Positions 15,970 to 25,185 are shown, counted from the first letter of the stretch. The stretch is 64,000 nt of DNA from Siccirubricoccus phaeus (GCF_008360935.1 NZ_SRXO01000028.1:22580-86579), one strand, 5' to 3'. The notes: generated by a model not told the origin, from the letters alone. Program-made: numbers and translations.

Positions 15970-16833
15970 ATCCCCGACCTTGACCTCGACCTGCTCCGCG
16001 CCTTCACCGCCGTGGCGGAGCGGGGCGGCTTCACCGCCGCCGGCCAGGCGCTCGGCCTGACCCAATCCGCGGTCTCCCTGAAGATCAAGCGGCTGGAGGA
16101 GCTTTGCCGCCGCCGCCTGCTGGACCGCACCAGCCGCAGCGTGGTGCTGACGCGGGATGGCGAGACGCTGCTCGCCTATGCCCGCCGCATGCTGGCGCTG
16201 AACGACGAGGCGGTGCGGCGGCTGGTGGCGCCGCCGGTGACGGGGCGGCTGCGGCTTGGCGTCGCCGACCATTTCCTGCCGCGCAGCCTGGCCCCCGTGC
16301 TGGCCCGCTTCGCCGCCACCTTCCCGGAGCTGCGGCTGGAGGTGGAGGTGGGCCGCAGCCACGAATTGCGCGCGGCGCAGGAGAAGGGGGCGCTGGACCT
16401 CGTCCTCGGCAAGCGGCGAGATGGCGAGACGCTGGGCAGCCCGATCTGGACCGAGACCGTCATCTGGGCCGCGGCGCCCGGCTGGCTGGTGCCGGAGGGG
16501 CGGCCCCTGCCTTTGGCCATGCTGCCCCAGGGCTGCATGTTCCGCGAAAGGGCGCTGGCCGCCCTGGCCCGGGCGGGCCTCGCCTTCGAGGTGGTCTTTA
16601 CCTCGGCCAGCCTGCTCGGCCTGGCGGCGGCGGCGGAGGCGGGGCTCTGCGTGACGGTGCTGGGCCGCGCCGGGCTGCCGCGCGGGCTGGCGGAGCTGGA
16701 GGGGCTGCCGGAGCTGGGCGTGGCGGAGATGGCGGTGTTCGGCGATGCCGCCGGGCGCAGCCAGCTCGTCCAGCCCCTGGTGCGCTTCATCCGGGAGGCG
16801 GTGGAACGGCCGAGCCTGCCGCTGGCGGCGTGA
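15964..16833 (+). CDS. LysR-type transcriptional regulator
   Basis: 289 residues. The N-terminal winged helix-turn-helix is typical: DLDLLRAFTAVAERGGFTAAGQALGLTQSAVSLKIKRLEE. From about residue 88 a type 2 periplasmic-binding fold begins (TGRLRLGVADHFLPRSLAPVLARFA). The effector is unknown. I choose ATG 15964; ATG 15946 would add six residues and lies in the left half of the same palindrome. The TGA stop overlaps the next ATG by one base, so the DUF29 gene is translationally coupled. No divergent target gene is adjacent. Confidence 0.88.
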   Translation: MRIPDLDLDLLRAFTAVAERGGFTAAGQALGLTQSAVSLKIKRLEELCRRRLLDRTSRSVVLTRDGETLLAYARRMLALNDEAVRRLVAPPVTGRLRLGVADHFLPRSLAPVLARFAATFPELRLEVEVGRSHELRAAQEKGALDLVLGKRRDGETLGSPIWTETVIWAAAPGWLVPEGRPLPLAMLPQGCMFRERALAALARAGLAFEVVFTSASLLGLAAAAEAGLCVTVLGRAGLPRGLAELEGLPELGVAEMAVFGDAAGRSQLVQPLVRFIREAVERPSLPLAA

Positions 16834-17414
16834 TGCCTGTCCCCCGCAGGCCCGGGCGGGCCGAACTGGAAATGTCCAATCCGGGCGCTTGCTCTCCCGC
16901 CATATCCGAGCCCGCCATATCCGAGGCTGCCGAGCTCCACGAACGGGATTTTCACGCCTGGACGCAGGATCAGGCGGCGCGGCTGCGCGCCTGGCCGGAG
17001 GCGCTGCGGCCCAACGCCCTCGACATCGCCAGCCTGGCCGAGGAAATCGAGAGCATGGGCCGGTCCCAGCGCGGCGCCGCGCAAAGCCTGGTCCAGCAGA
17101 TCATCCTGCACCTGCCGAAGCTGCGGGGGCATCCGGCACAGGAATATCAGCGGCGCTGGCAGAAGGAGATCGACAGCCTCCGCGACCAGATCGGCGTGAT
17201 CTTCGAGGAGAATCCCTCGCTGCGCGTGCGGCGTGCGGAGATTGCCGCCACTGTCTGGGCACGGGCGCTGCGGATCTTCCAGCGCGATCTGCGGCGGGAC
17301 GGCCTCGACCCCCGCCCCGCCCTCGCCTGGCTGGCCGAGCCGGAGGAAGCCTGTTTCGACCTGGATGCGGAGGTGCTGGCGGAGGACTGGTTCCCGCCTC
17401 CGCCCGGGGCCTGA
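16833..17414 (+). CDS. DUF29 family protein
   Basis: 193 residues from ATG 16833, which overlaps the LysR stop (TGATG); ATG 16872 is an alternative 13 codons in. The DUF29 core starts around residue 38: LHERDFHAWTQDQAARLRAW, then LDIASLAEEIESMGRSQRGA and LVQQIILHLPKLRGHP, ending in the Trp/Asp-rich tail seen in the family. It is a helical protein with no catalytic motif, common in cyanobacteria and alphaproteobacteria, of unknown function. Coupling to a LysR gene is unusual and may hint at shared regulation. Confidence 0.82.
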   Translation: MPVPRRPGRAELEMSNPGACSPAISEPAISEAAELHERDFHAWTQDQAARLRAWPEALRPNALDIASLAEEIESMGRSQRGAAQSLVQQIILHLPKLRGHPAQEYQRRWQKEIDSLRDQIGVIFEENPSLRVRRAEIAATVWARALRIFQRDLRRDGLDPRPALAWLAEPEEACFDLDAEVLAEDWFPPPPGA

Positions 17415-17415
17415 G

Positions 17416-17518
17416 CAAAGGGGCTTCGCCCCCCAAACCCCCGGCAGGGGCGCTGCCCCTGCACCCCTCCGGGGGGAAGGCTTCCCCCCCGGGCCCCGCC
17501 CTGAGTCGGCAGGCTGAA
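17416..17518. repeat. Dispersed GC-rich repeat, GGGGTCCGGGG family (diverged)
   Basis: GCAAAGGGGCTTCGCCCCCC, GGGGCGCTGCCCCTGCACCCC, then CCGGGCCCCGCCCTGAGTC and GGCTGAACCGCG. It fills the space between convergent DUF29 and GMC genes and may terminate both. Confidence 0.6.
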
Positions 17519-17523
17519 CCGCG

Positions 17524-19152
17524 TCACGCGGCCAGGATCAGCTCCGCCGCCTTCTCCGCCACGCTCAGCACGGTGGCGTTGATGTTGCAGACGGGGATGT
17601 CCGGAAAGACGGAGGCATCCACCACCCGCAGCCCAGCCACGCCGCGCAGCCGCAAGGCGGCGTCCAGCGGGGCGCCAAGCGGGCCTTCATGGTCGCCGCC
17701 CATCCGCACCGTGCCGCAGGGGTGATAGACCGTGCCGCCGGTCTCCCGGGCGAAATCCAGCAGGTCGGCATCGCTCTCCGCCGCCGGGCCAGGGCGCGCC
17801 TCCGCCGCCACGATGCCCTGCAGCGGCGCCGCGGCCATCCAGCGCCGCGCCAGGCGCAGCCCGCGCAGCACGCAGGCGCGGTCGCCCTCCGTCGCCAGGT
17901 AGCGCGGCGCGATCACCGGCGCCGCCGCCGGGTCCGGCGAGGCCAGCGTCACGCTGCCCCGGCTTTCCGGCCGGCACTGCCAGACGCCGAGCGTCATCCC
18001 CGGCTCCGCCTCCGGCACCCCGATCCGGATGCCGCCGAAGCGCCGCCCGGGCTCCGGCGGCAGCGCCTCCCAGGAGAGCGGGCCGCCATTGATCTGGATG
18101 TCCGGCGCCTCCAGCCCCGGCGCGGTGCGGGCGAACAGGCTGAACATGCCGGGCGACCAGGTCAGCACCCCGTCGCCCTTCGCCGCCCAGCGCAGCGCCT
18201 CCAGCGGCAGGCGCCAGCCGGCGATGCGGTGATTGGCGGAAAGCCGCCGCTGCGCCAGGCGGAAGCCGAGGCGGATGATGTAGTGGTCCTGCAGATTGGC
18301 GCCGACGCCCGGCATGTCCCGCAGCACCGGGATGCCCAGCGCCTGCAGCGCCGCCCCCGGCCCGATGCCCGACAGCATGAGAAGCTGCGGCGAGCCGATG
18401 GCGCCGGCCGCCAGCACCACCTCCCGCCGCGCCCGCACCACCTGCTCCGCGCCGCCCCGGCGGATGGCGATGCCGGCGGCGCGGCCATCCTCCACCACCA
18501 CCCGCAGCGCCAGGGCGTTGTCCAGCAGGGCGAGGTTCGGCCGCCGCAGCGCCGGCACCAGATAGGCCCGCGCCGCGGAGATCCGCCGCCTGCCGCGCCG
18601 CGTCTGCTGGAAGGGGGCAAAGCCCTCGCGCTCCGGCCCGTTCATGTCGGCCAGCACCGGCAGGCCGATCGCCTCCGCCGCCTGGCCAAGATGCCCGAGC
18701 AGCGCCGGCGTCTCGGCCAGGTGCTCCACCGGCTGCGGGCCGTCCGTGCCGCGTGCCTCGCCGCCGGCGGCGAAGGATTCGTGCTTCCGGAAATAGCGCA
18801 GCAGCTCCTCCCAGCCCCAACCCGTACAACCCTTCTGCGCCCAGAGGTCGTAGTCGGAGGGATGCCCCCGCACATGGCCGAGGCCGTTGATGGAGGAGCA
18901 GCCGCCCCAGACCTTGCCGCGCGGATAGTCCAGCGCCCGCATCGCCGTGCCTTCGTCCGGCGCGGTACGGTAGCCCCAGGTCAGGCGCGGATGGTTGAGG
19001 ATCCTGGCGTAGCCGGCCGGGATGTGGATCCAGGGGTGGCGGTCGGAGCCGCCGGCCTCGATCACCGCGACGGTGGCGCCGCCGGCGGAAAGCCGGTTGG
19101 CCAGCACGCAGCCGGCGCTGCCCGCGCCGGCGATCACATAGTCGAATTCCAT
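17524..19152 (-). CDS. GMC-family FAD-dependent oxidoreductase (choline dehydrogenase-like)
   Basis: 542 residues. The FAD-binding motif GAGSAG is at 9-14, with the acidic strand end VIEAGG. GMC signature 1 is GKVWGGCSSINGLGHVRG. Signature 2 is GAIGSPQLLMLSGIGP near residues 250-265. The C-terminal active-site histidine lies in GTVYHPCGTVRMG, with an Asn in NINATVLS. Such enzymes oxidise alcohols with FAD; length and motifs suit the choline/alcohol dehydrogenase branch, but no betaine genes are near. The ATG at 19152 leaves only six residues before the dinucleotide fold, with no export signal. Confidence 0.9.
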   Translation of the reverse strand: MEFDYVIAGAGSAGCVLANRLSAGGATVAVIEAGGSDRHPWIHIPAGYARILNHPRLTWGYRTAPDEGTAMRALDYPRGKVWGGCSSINGLGHVRGHPSDYDLWAQKGCTGWGWEELLRYFRKHESFAAGGEARGTDGPQPVEHLAETPALLGHLGQAAEAIGLPVLADMNGPEREGFAPFQQTRRGRRRISAARAYLVPALRRPNLALLDNALALRVVVEDGRAAGIAIRRGGAEQVVRARREVVLAAGAIGSPQLLMLSGIGPGAALQALGIPVLRDMPGVGANLQDHYIIRLGFRLAQRRLSANHRIAGWRLPLEALRWAAKGDGVLTWSPGMFSLFARTAPGLEAPDIQINGGPLSWEALPPEPGRRFGGIRIGVPEAEPGMTLGVWQCRPESRGSVTLASPDPAAAPVIAPRYLATEGDRACVLRGLRLARRWMAAAPLQGIVAAEARPGPAAESDADLLDFARETGGTVYHPCGTVRMGGDHEGPLGAPLDAALRLRGVAGLRVVDASVFPDIPVCNINATVLSVAEKAAELILAA

Positions 19153-19315
19153 TCCCGGCTTCTATCATCCGGGGCCTGGCGCCACGAGGCGGCGGCGCCT
19201 GGACAACGCCCCGTCAATCCTTTTCCGATTCTAATTTCCCGGCAAGATGCTTAGGATTCCAGCAGCATTCCCGGCCTAGCTAGCCGCCGGACCCCTCCGG
19301 TCGGAACCCCAGAGC

Positions 19316-21676
19316 GTGCAGCGATTCTACACTTGCCTTGCCGAGCAGCATGACCCGGCGCTGCTGGCGCTGGCGGTCGTGATTTGCGCGGTCGGCGCGC
19401 ATACCAGCTTCGTGCTGCTGCGCGCCGCGCAGACCGCGGCGGCGCGGCGCTGGCGCTGGGTGGCGCTGACCGCGCTGGCCACCGGCACCGGCGCCTGGTC
19501 CACGCATTTCGTCGCCATGCTGGCCTTCGCGCCCGGCCTCCCGGCGGATCACGGGGCCGGCCTCACCCTCGCCTCCCTGGCGCTGGTGGTGCTGGTCTGC
19601 GGCTTCGCCTTCCAGCTTGCCCTCAGCGGCCGCGGCTGGCGGGAATGGGCCGGCGGGGTGCTGGCCGGGCTCGGCATCACCGCCATGCACTATGCCGGCA
19701 TGGCGGGCTACCACCTGGTCGGCGTCCTGCTCTGGGAGAAGCGGCTGCTCACCCTCTCGATCGCGCTCGGCATCCTGCTGCCCATGCTGGCGGTATGGCT
19801 GGCCCTGCGCCAGCCGCGCCCGCTGCCCCGCCTTCTCGCCGCAGCGCTGCTGCTGCTCGGCATCTGCGCGCTGCATTTCCTCGGCATGGCGGCGCTCATC
19901 ATCCTGCCGGAGCCGGGCGGAGCGCCGCTCGCCGCCGCGGCCAGCGCGGACTGGCTGGCCGCCGCCGTGGCCGCCGCCAGCGGCATCCTGCTGCTGCTGA
20001 GCCTTGCCGCCGCCGCCCTCTCCCGCCGCGCCCACCGGCGGGAACGCCAGGCGGAGCAGAAGCTGCGCAGCCTGGCGGATGCTGCGGTGGAAGGGCTGCT
20101 GCTCTGCGAGGAGGGCCGGATCACCGGCTCCAACCGCAGCCTGCAGGGGCTGCTGGGCCGCGCCGATGAATGGTTCACCGGCCAGCGGCTGGAGGCGCTG
20201 CTGCCCCCCGGCCAGACCCTGCCCGCGGCCCTGGCGGCGGAAGGGCGGGCGGAGGCGGAATTCCTCGCCGCCTCCGGCGAGATCATCCCGGTCGAGCTGG
20301 TCACCAGGCCGCTGCTGCACCACGCCCGGTCGCAGCAGGCGGTGGCGGTGCGGGATTTGCGGGACCGCCGCCGGGCGGAGGCGCGGATCCGCTTCCTCGC
20401 CCAGCACGACCCGCTGACCGGGCTGCACAACCGCGCCGGCTTCGGCCTGGAGCTGGAACGCGCCCTGGCGCTGCACGGCCGCAGCGGCCAGGGCTTCGCC
20501 CTGCTCGCCCTCGACCTCGACCGCTTCAAATGGACCAATGACACGATGGGGCATCAGGTGGGGGATGCGCTGCTGGTCAAGGTCGCCGCCCGGCTGCGCG
20601 CCGCGGTGCATGCGACGGATGTGGTGGGGCGGCCGGGCGGCGACGAATTCGCCGTGCTGCAGCTCGACACCAGCCAGCCGGAAGCCGCGACCGCCCTGGC
20701 GCAGCGCTGCATCGAGCTGCTCTCCCGCCCTTTCATCGTGCAGGGTCAGGTGCTGAACATCGGCGCCAGCGTCGGCATCGCCCTCTACCCGCAGGATGGC
20801 ACGGACATCGCGACGCTCGCCCGCAATGCCGATCTCGCCCTCTACCGCGCGAAATCCGAGGGCCGCGGCACCCACCGCTTCTTCGAGGCGGAGATGGACA
20901 CCCGCATGCAGCGGAGGCGGATGCTGGAGGTGGAGCTGCGCAGCGCGCTCGCCCTGCGGCAATTCCACCTGGAGTACCAGCCGCTGCTCGGCCTCGACGG
21001 CGATACGGTGACGGGGTTCGAGGCGCTGATCCGCTGGGCCCATCCGGAGCGTGGCCTGATCTCCCCGGCCGAGTTCATCCCCCTGGCGGAGGAGACCGGC
21101 CTCATCATCCCGATCGGCGAATGGGTGCTGCGGGAGGCCTGCCGGGAGGCGGCGGGCTGGCAGGAGCCCGCCACCATCGCGGTCAACCTCTCGCCGCTGC
21201 AGGTCCACAGCCCCGGCATCGTCGAGGCGGTGCGCGGCGCCTGCGCCGCCGCCGGCCTCGATCCCCACCGGCTGGAGCTGGAGGTGACCGAAACCGCGCT
21301 GCTGACGGATACCGACCACAGCTTCGGCACGCTGCGGGCGCTGAAGGCGCTCGGCGTCCGCATCTCGATGGATGATTTCGGCACCGGCTATTCCTCGCTG
21401 AGCCATCTGCGCCGCTTCCCCTTCGACAAGATCAAGATCGACCGCTCCTTCGTCGCCGATCTCGGCGAGAACGCCGATTCCGCGGCGATCGTCGGGGCGG
21501 TAATCGTGCTGGGGAAGAGCCTCGGCATGCTGACGACGGTGGAGGGGGTGGAGACGGCCGGGCAGCTCGCGCATGTCCGCGCCCGGGGCTGCGACCAGGT
21601 GCAGGGTTTCCTGGTCGGGCGGCCGATGGCGGCGGATGCGGCGCGGACCCTGCTGGCCCGGCGCCAGGCAGCCTGA
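19316..21676 (+). CDS. MHYT-PAS-GGDEF-EAL cyclic-di-GMP signalling protein
   Basis: 786 residues. The N-terminus is a seven-helix MHYT sensor with its repeated motif (THFVAML, MHYAGMAG, LHFLGMA), proposed in this family to bind a metal and sense O2, CO or NO. A PAS-like segment (about 250-355) follows. The GGDEF domain has an intact RPGGDEF near residue 440, and the EAL domain an intact EALIRW at about 568 plus DDFGTGYSSL and VEGVET. Both synthase and phosphodiesterase sites therefore look complete. GTG 19316 is the start. The BLUF gene follows after ten bases, so a light input to the same pathway is likely. Confidence 0.93.
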   Translation: MQRFYTCLAEQHDPALLALAVVICAVGAHTSFVLLRAAQTAAARRWRWVALTALATGTGAWSTHFVAMLAFAPGLPADHGAGLTLASLALVVLVCGFAFQLALSGRGWREWAGGVLAGLGITAMHYAGMAGYHLVGVLLWEKRLLTLSIALGILLPMLAVWLALRQPRPLPRLLAAALLLLGICALHFLGMAALIILPEPGGAPLAAAASADWLAAAVAAASGILLLLSLAAAALSRRAHRRERQAEQKLRSLADAAVEGLLLCEEGRITGSNRSLQGLLGRADEWFTGQRLEALLPPGQTLPAALAAEGRAEAEFLAASGEIIPVELVTRPLLHHARSQQAVAVRDLRDRRRAEARIRFLAQHDPLTGLHNRAGFGLELERALALHGRSGQGFALLALDLDRFKWTNDTMGHQVGDALLVKVAARLRAAVHATDVVGRPGGDEFAVLQLDTSQPEAATALAQRCIELLSRPFIVQGQVLNIGASVGIALYPQDGTDIATLARNADLALYRAKSEGRGTHRFFEAEMDTRMQRRRMLEVELRSALALRQFHLEYQPLLGLDGDTVTGFEALIRWAHPERGLISPAEFIPLAEETGLIIPIGEWVLREACREAAGWQEPATIAVNLSPLQVHSPGIVEAVRGACAAAGLDPHRLELEVTETALLTDTDHSFGTLRALKALGVRISMDDFGTGYSSLSHLRRFPFDKIKIDRSFVADLGENADSAAIVGAVIVLGKSLGMLTTVEGVETAGQLAHVRARGCDQVQGFLVGRPMAADAARTLLARRQAA

Positions 21677-21686
21677 GGCGAAGCGG

Positions 21687-22112
21687 ATGGCGGAGCCGCT
21701 CTACCGGCTGCTCTACCGCAGCAAGGTCGCGATCCTCGGCACCACGGAGGAGGTGCGGGCGGAGGTCGCGGCCATCCTTGCCGGCGCGCGGCGGCACAAC
21801 GCGGCCGCCGGGCTGACCGGGGCGCTGCTGCATGAGGGCGCGACCTTCACCCAGGTGCTGGAAGGCGAGCTCCCGGCGCTGGAAGAGGCCTATGACCGCA
21901 TCAGCGCCGATCTGCGCCACACCGAATTCGAGCTGATGCAATTCGCCCTTGTGCCGGAACGCGGCTTCGGCGGCGAGGCCCTGGCCTTCCTGGCGCCGGC
22001 AGAGCTGGACGCCGCCGGGCTGGCGGCGCCGGGCGATGCCGCAGATGCGGCGAATGGCGTGCTGCGGCGCATGGCGGCGATCCTGGGCCGGCAGCAGGCG
22101 GCGCCGGGCTGA
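21687..22112 (+). CDS. BLUF-domain blue-light photoreceptor
   Basis: 141 residues, almost entirely one BLUF domain. The flavin-pocket residues are present: Tyr10 in LLYRS, Asn38 in RRHNAAAGLTG and Gln56 in FTQVLEG, with the N-Q distance of 18 as in AppA. LEGELPALEEAYDRISADLRH is the typical second half. Short stand-alone BLUF proteins act by protein-protein contact. Here the gene starts ten bases after the GGDEF-EAL stop and has a GAGGCGAAG ribosome-binding site, so the partner is probably that protein. No DNA-binding or output domain is fused. Confidence 0.92.
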   Translation: MAEPLYRLLYRSKVAILGTTEEVRAEVAAILAGARRHNAAAGLTGALLHEGATFTQVLEGELPALEEAYDRISADLRHTEFELMQFALVPERGFGGEALAFLAPAELDAAGLAAPGDAADAANGVLRRMAAILGRQQAAPG

Positions 22113-22306
22113 AAGGCAGGGCCAGGGCTGCGCCGCTACCTTCGGCCGCTCGCTGCCGCGCCTGGGCCAAGGCCACCGTCATCCCCGCAGCAGCGCCGGG
22201 TCGCCGCACTGCCGTTCCGCCGCAGCGGAAGCGCGCCATGCTCCATGCACCGCGAACGGTGCTGTCCCCCAGGCCGGCCGGGCGCCGGACCGAAGCCGCG
22301 CGCCCG

Positions 22307-23545
22307 CTATTCCGCCGGCGCCGGGGCGGCCGCTCGCTCCGCCCGCGCACTTTCCTGCGCCCCGCCGGCGCAGAGCAGGGACAACCCCAGCAGCCCCGCC
22401 ACCACCGGCAGCACCAGCCCGGGATGGCCGAGGTCGATCAGCAGCCCCATCGGCACCGGCGCGATCGCCGAGCCGAGCGGCAGGGAGGAGGAGACGAAGC
22501 CGAACACCTTGCCGATCTCGCCCGGCGGGCAGGCTTCCTTCAGCATCACGTCGCGCGGGGTGCGGGAGATGCCGAGGGCGAGGCCGCCCACCACGGCGAC
22601 CACCAGCAGCACCGTCTCCGGCAGCTTCACCAGCCCGAGCAGCAGCAGCACCGCCATGGCCAGCAGGGTCAGCACCGTGACCAGGGCGTAGAGGTTGCGC
22701 TTCGACTTGTCCGCGATCCAGCCGCCGATCAGGTTGCCGCCCGTGGTGCCGGCCATATAGGCCGTCAGCGCCGCGGAGGCGGCGAGCACCGGCGTGCCCC
22801 AGAGCTGCCCCAGCACCGTCACCAGCCAGGACTGGATGCCGGAACCGGCGACGGAGGAGAGCAGGAAGAAGGCGAAGAATAGCAGCATCGGCCGGCTGAA
22901 CAGCAGGGCATGGCCGGCCGGGCCCTCCGCCTGCTTCGCCGGCTTCGCCTGGTCCTGCAGCACGCTGGTCTGGGCCAGGATGGCGGCGACCACCGGCAGG
23001 CCGAGCAGCCCGACGGTCAGCAGCGCCATGCGCCAATCCATCCCCGTCAGCAGCAGGGCGATGACCGGCGGGGCGGCGGCGAAGCCGAGATTGCCGGTGA
23101 AGGCGTGCAGGGCGAAGGCGCGGCCCATGAAGCCCTTGCTGACGCTCCCGGCCATGATGGCGTAGTCGGCGGGGTGGATGACGCTGTTGCCGATGCCGGA
23201 GAGCACGGCGAGGCCGAGCACCACCCAGTAGCTGGGCGCGAAGGCCATGCCGGCGACGGACAGCGCCATCAGCAGCGTGCCGCCCACCAGGAAGGGCCGC
23301 GCCCCGTAGCGGTCCACCCAGAAGCCGACCGGCGTCTGCAGCAGGGCGGTGGTGGCGGACATCAGCGCGACGGAAAGGCCGAGCGTGGCGTAGGAGACCT
23401 CGAATTCCGCCTGCCACACCGGGAAGAGCGGGGCGAGGCAGAGCATGTAGAAATGCGAGAGGAAATGGCCGGTGCCGATCAGGCCGACGATGCGGGCGTC
23501 ATGGCCGCCGGCGCCGGAGGAGGCGGTTGCGGGCATCTGGCTCAT
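22307..23545 (-). CDS. Major facilitator superfamily transporter
   Basis: 412 residues, twelve predicted membrane helices. The cytoplasmic loop 2-3 motif is recognisable in GFWVDRYGARPFLVGG, and an SGIGNSVIHPADYAIM segment in helix 4 resembles the fosmidomycin-resistance (Fsr) and related efflux branches. The substrate cannot be assigned. The start at 23545 follows a short hydrophilic N-terminus. It faces the BLUF gene with 194 bases between and no operon partner. The intergenic sequence downstream shows no hairpin with a T tract. Confidence 0.87.
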   Translation of the reverse strand: MSQMPATASSGAGGHDARIVGLIGTGHFLSHFYMLCLAPLFPVWQAEFEVSYATLGLSVALMSATTALLQTPVGFWVDRYGARPFLVGGTLLMALSVAGMAFAPSYWVVLGLAVLSGIGNSVIHPADYAIMAGSVSKGFMGRAFALHAFTGNLGFAAAPPVIALLLTGMDWRMALLTVGLLGLPVVAAILAQTSVLQDQAKPAKQAEGPAGHALLFSRPMLLFFAFFLLSSVAGSGIQSWLVTVLGQLWGTPVLAASAALTAYMAGTTGGNLIGGWIADKSKRNLYALVTVLTLLAMAVLLLLGLVKLPETVLLVVAVVGGLALGISRTPRDVMLKEACPPGEIGKVFGFVSSSLPLGSAIAPVPMGLLIDLGHPGLVLPVVAGLLGLSLLCAGGAQESARAERAAAPAPAE

Positions 23546-23699
23546 CTACAGGGCCCCGAGCTTGCTGCGGGCGCCTGGTTGGCGCCGGCGGTTCCGGCGC
23601 TTCCGGGTTACCCCCAAGGTCGGCGGGGCGCAACCGGGTACGGGGCTTCCCCCGCTTCCTGCCCACGAGTCGGCCGGTTCGGCCGGCCATCTCCGGAGG

Positions 23700-23785
23700 G
23701 CGGGAAGGGGCGGGGGCGGCGGCGGGGAGGGGACCCCTCCCCGGACCCGGCGCGAGTCCGCCGGCGGGGATGGGGCTGCCCCGTG
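23700..23785. repeat. Dispersed GC-rich repeat, GGGGTCCGGGG family
   Basis: GGGGAGGGGACCCCTCCCCGG followed by ACCCGGCGCGAGTCCGCCG. It fills most of the gap between the MFS and lipoprotein genes. Confidence 0.6.
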
Positions 23786-23791
23786 CCGAGC

Positions 23792-23974
23792 TCAGTTCAC
23801 CGCCCGGTCCACGCTGCGGCCCAGCCGCTCCACCGGCCCGCGCGGCGGGTCCACCGCATCCCGCACCTGCTCCCCGGCGCGGTCCAGGTTGCGCCCGGCG
23901 CGCTCCGCCGGGCCTTCCCGTTCGCAGGCAGCCAGGGTGGTCAGCAGCAGGGCGGCCATCAACAGCAGACGCAT
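23792..23974 (-). CDS. Small entericidin-like lipoprotein, 60 aa
   Basis: MRLLLMAALLLTTLAAC is a lipoprotein signal with lipobox LAAC; the lipidated Cys is residue 17. The mature ~44 residues are charged and amphipathic: EREGPAERAGRNLDRAGEQVRDAVDPPRG and VERLGRSVDRAVN, a pattern like small entericidin or YqjD-like stress proteins. ATG 23974 has GGAG seven bases upstream; ATG 23980 would leave almost no spacing. It is probably anchored in the outer or inner membrane and monocistronic. Confidence 0.75.
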   Translation of the reverse strand: MRLLLMAALLLTTLAACEREGPAERAGRNLDRAGEQVRDAVDPPRGPVERLGRSVDRAVN

Positions 23975-24067
23975 CGTCATTCTCCGGTTGCGATGCCGTT
24001 CCATCGCGCCAGAGCCCGAGCGGTTCGATCACGCGACCGACAGTCGCCCAGCCGACCGGTCCAAGCC

Positions 24068-24176
24068 GGACCTGCCGTTGCCGGACGCGGCTCTGCCGCG
24101 GCCCGCTGTGCGTGGCCTGGGGTAGCACGGTGCCCTGGGGCCCCCATGACGGCGCGCAGCGACGTCATGGGGAGGA
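24068..24176 (+). repeat. Dispersed two-hairpin repeat, ACGTC family
   Basis: ACGCGGCTCTGCCGCGGCCCG, then GGGGCCCCCATGACG and GCGCAGCGACGTCATGGGG. Same order as the copy at 1085-1177. It abuts the stop of the next gene. Confidence 0.8.
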
Positions 24177-24177
24177 T

Positions 24178-25185
24178 TCAATCGCTTTCCGGCGGGATGA
24201 CGTTGGTGCGCTTCCCCTCCACCAGCACGTCGCGCATCGTCTCCACCCCCTTCACGCGGATGTCCTGCCAGGCCTCCGGCGTGTGGAAGGCGATGTGCGG
24301 GGTGATGATGAGGCGGCCGCGCAGCCATTCCTCCTGCGCCCGGTAGGCGCGCAGCAGATCCGGCACCGGCGCCTCCGGCGGCTCCACCGGAATCACGTCG
24401 AGGCCGGCGCCGGCGATGTGGCCATCCTGCAGGCAGCGCCCCAGCGCGTCGATATCGAGGATCGGGCCGCGCGCGGTGTTCACCACCACGGCGCCTTTCG
24501 GCAGCAGGCGCAGCTCCCGCTCCCCCACCAGCCCCCGGGTGTGGCGCGTCAGCGGGCAGTGGAGCGAGAGCACGTCGGATTGCGCCAGCAGCTCCTCCAG
24601 CGTGCGGGCGCGCTGGATGCCCAGCGCCCGGTCCCAGCCATTCGGCTGGTGGGGATCGTAGAACACCACCTTGTAGCCGAAGGCCTTGGCCCGCAGCGCC
24701 GCGGCGCTGCCGATACGGCCGAGGCCGATGATGCCGAATGTCTGCACCTCCTGCCGCCGCACGATGGCGGAGGGGAAGACGGCCCAGGGCGCCGGGTGCG
24801 GGCCGCGCTGCGTGTCGTGGTACAGGGTCAGGCCGCGGCGCAGTGCGACGGCCAGCAGCACGGCGAATTCCGCCACCTCCTGCGTGCCGTAATCCGGCAG
24901 GTTCGCCACCAGGATGCCGCGGGCGGCGCAGGCGACACGGTCCACGCGATCATAGCCGACGCCCATGCGCACCACGACCTTCAGCTTCGGGAAGCGCGCG
25001 ATCTGCGCCGCCGGCACCCACATGCGCAGGGTCATCAGCCCGTCCACCTCGGCCAGCAGCGAATCCGGCAGCTCCGCCAGGCTGGATTTGGCATGGCCGC
25101 GGAGGATGCGGACGCCAGGCCCCAGGATCTCCTGCTCGATGGTGGTGTCCGGATAGAGCCCTTCCGGCTCCAGCACCGTGAGCAT
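24178..25185 (-). CDS. D-isomer-specific 2-hydroxyacid dehydrogenase family protein (CtBP-like)
   Basis: 335 residues. The NAD-binding motif GIIGLGRIGSAAALRAKAFG is near residues 150-169. Catalytic Arg is in VVNTARGPILD, Glu in DVIPVEPPEAP and His in ITPHIAFHTPEA. The N-terminal catalytic domain has VVRMGVGYDRVD. This layout suits the C-terminal-binding-protein/phosphoglycerate dehydrogenase branch; the substrate is a 2-hydroxy/2-keto acid of unknown identity. ATG 25185 follows GGGGAGGAG. A longer upstream frame to 25626 has no ribosome-binding site and runs through repeats. Confidence 0.88.
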   Translation of the reverse strand: MLTVLEPEGLYPDTTIEQEILGPGVRILRGHAKSSLAELPDSLLAEVDGLMTLRMWVPAAQIARFPKLKVVVRMGVGYDRVDRVACAARGILVANLPDYGTQEVAEFAVLLAVALRRGLTLYHDTQRGPHPAPWAVFPSAIVRRQEVQTFGIIGLGRIGSAAALRAKAFGYKVVFYDPHQPNGWDRALGIQRARTLEELLAQSDVLSLHCPLTRHTRGLVGERELRLLPKGAVVVNTARGPILDIDALGRCLQDGHIAGAGLDVIPVEPPEAPVPDLLRAYRAQEEWLRGRLIITPHIAFHTPEAWQDIRVKGVETMRDVLVEGKRTNVIPPESD

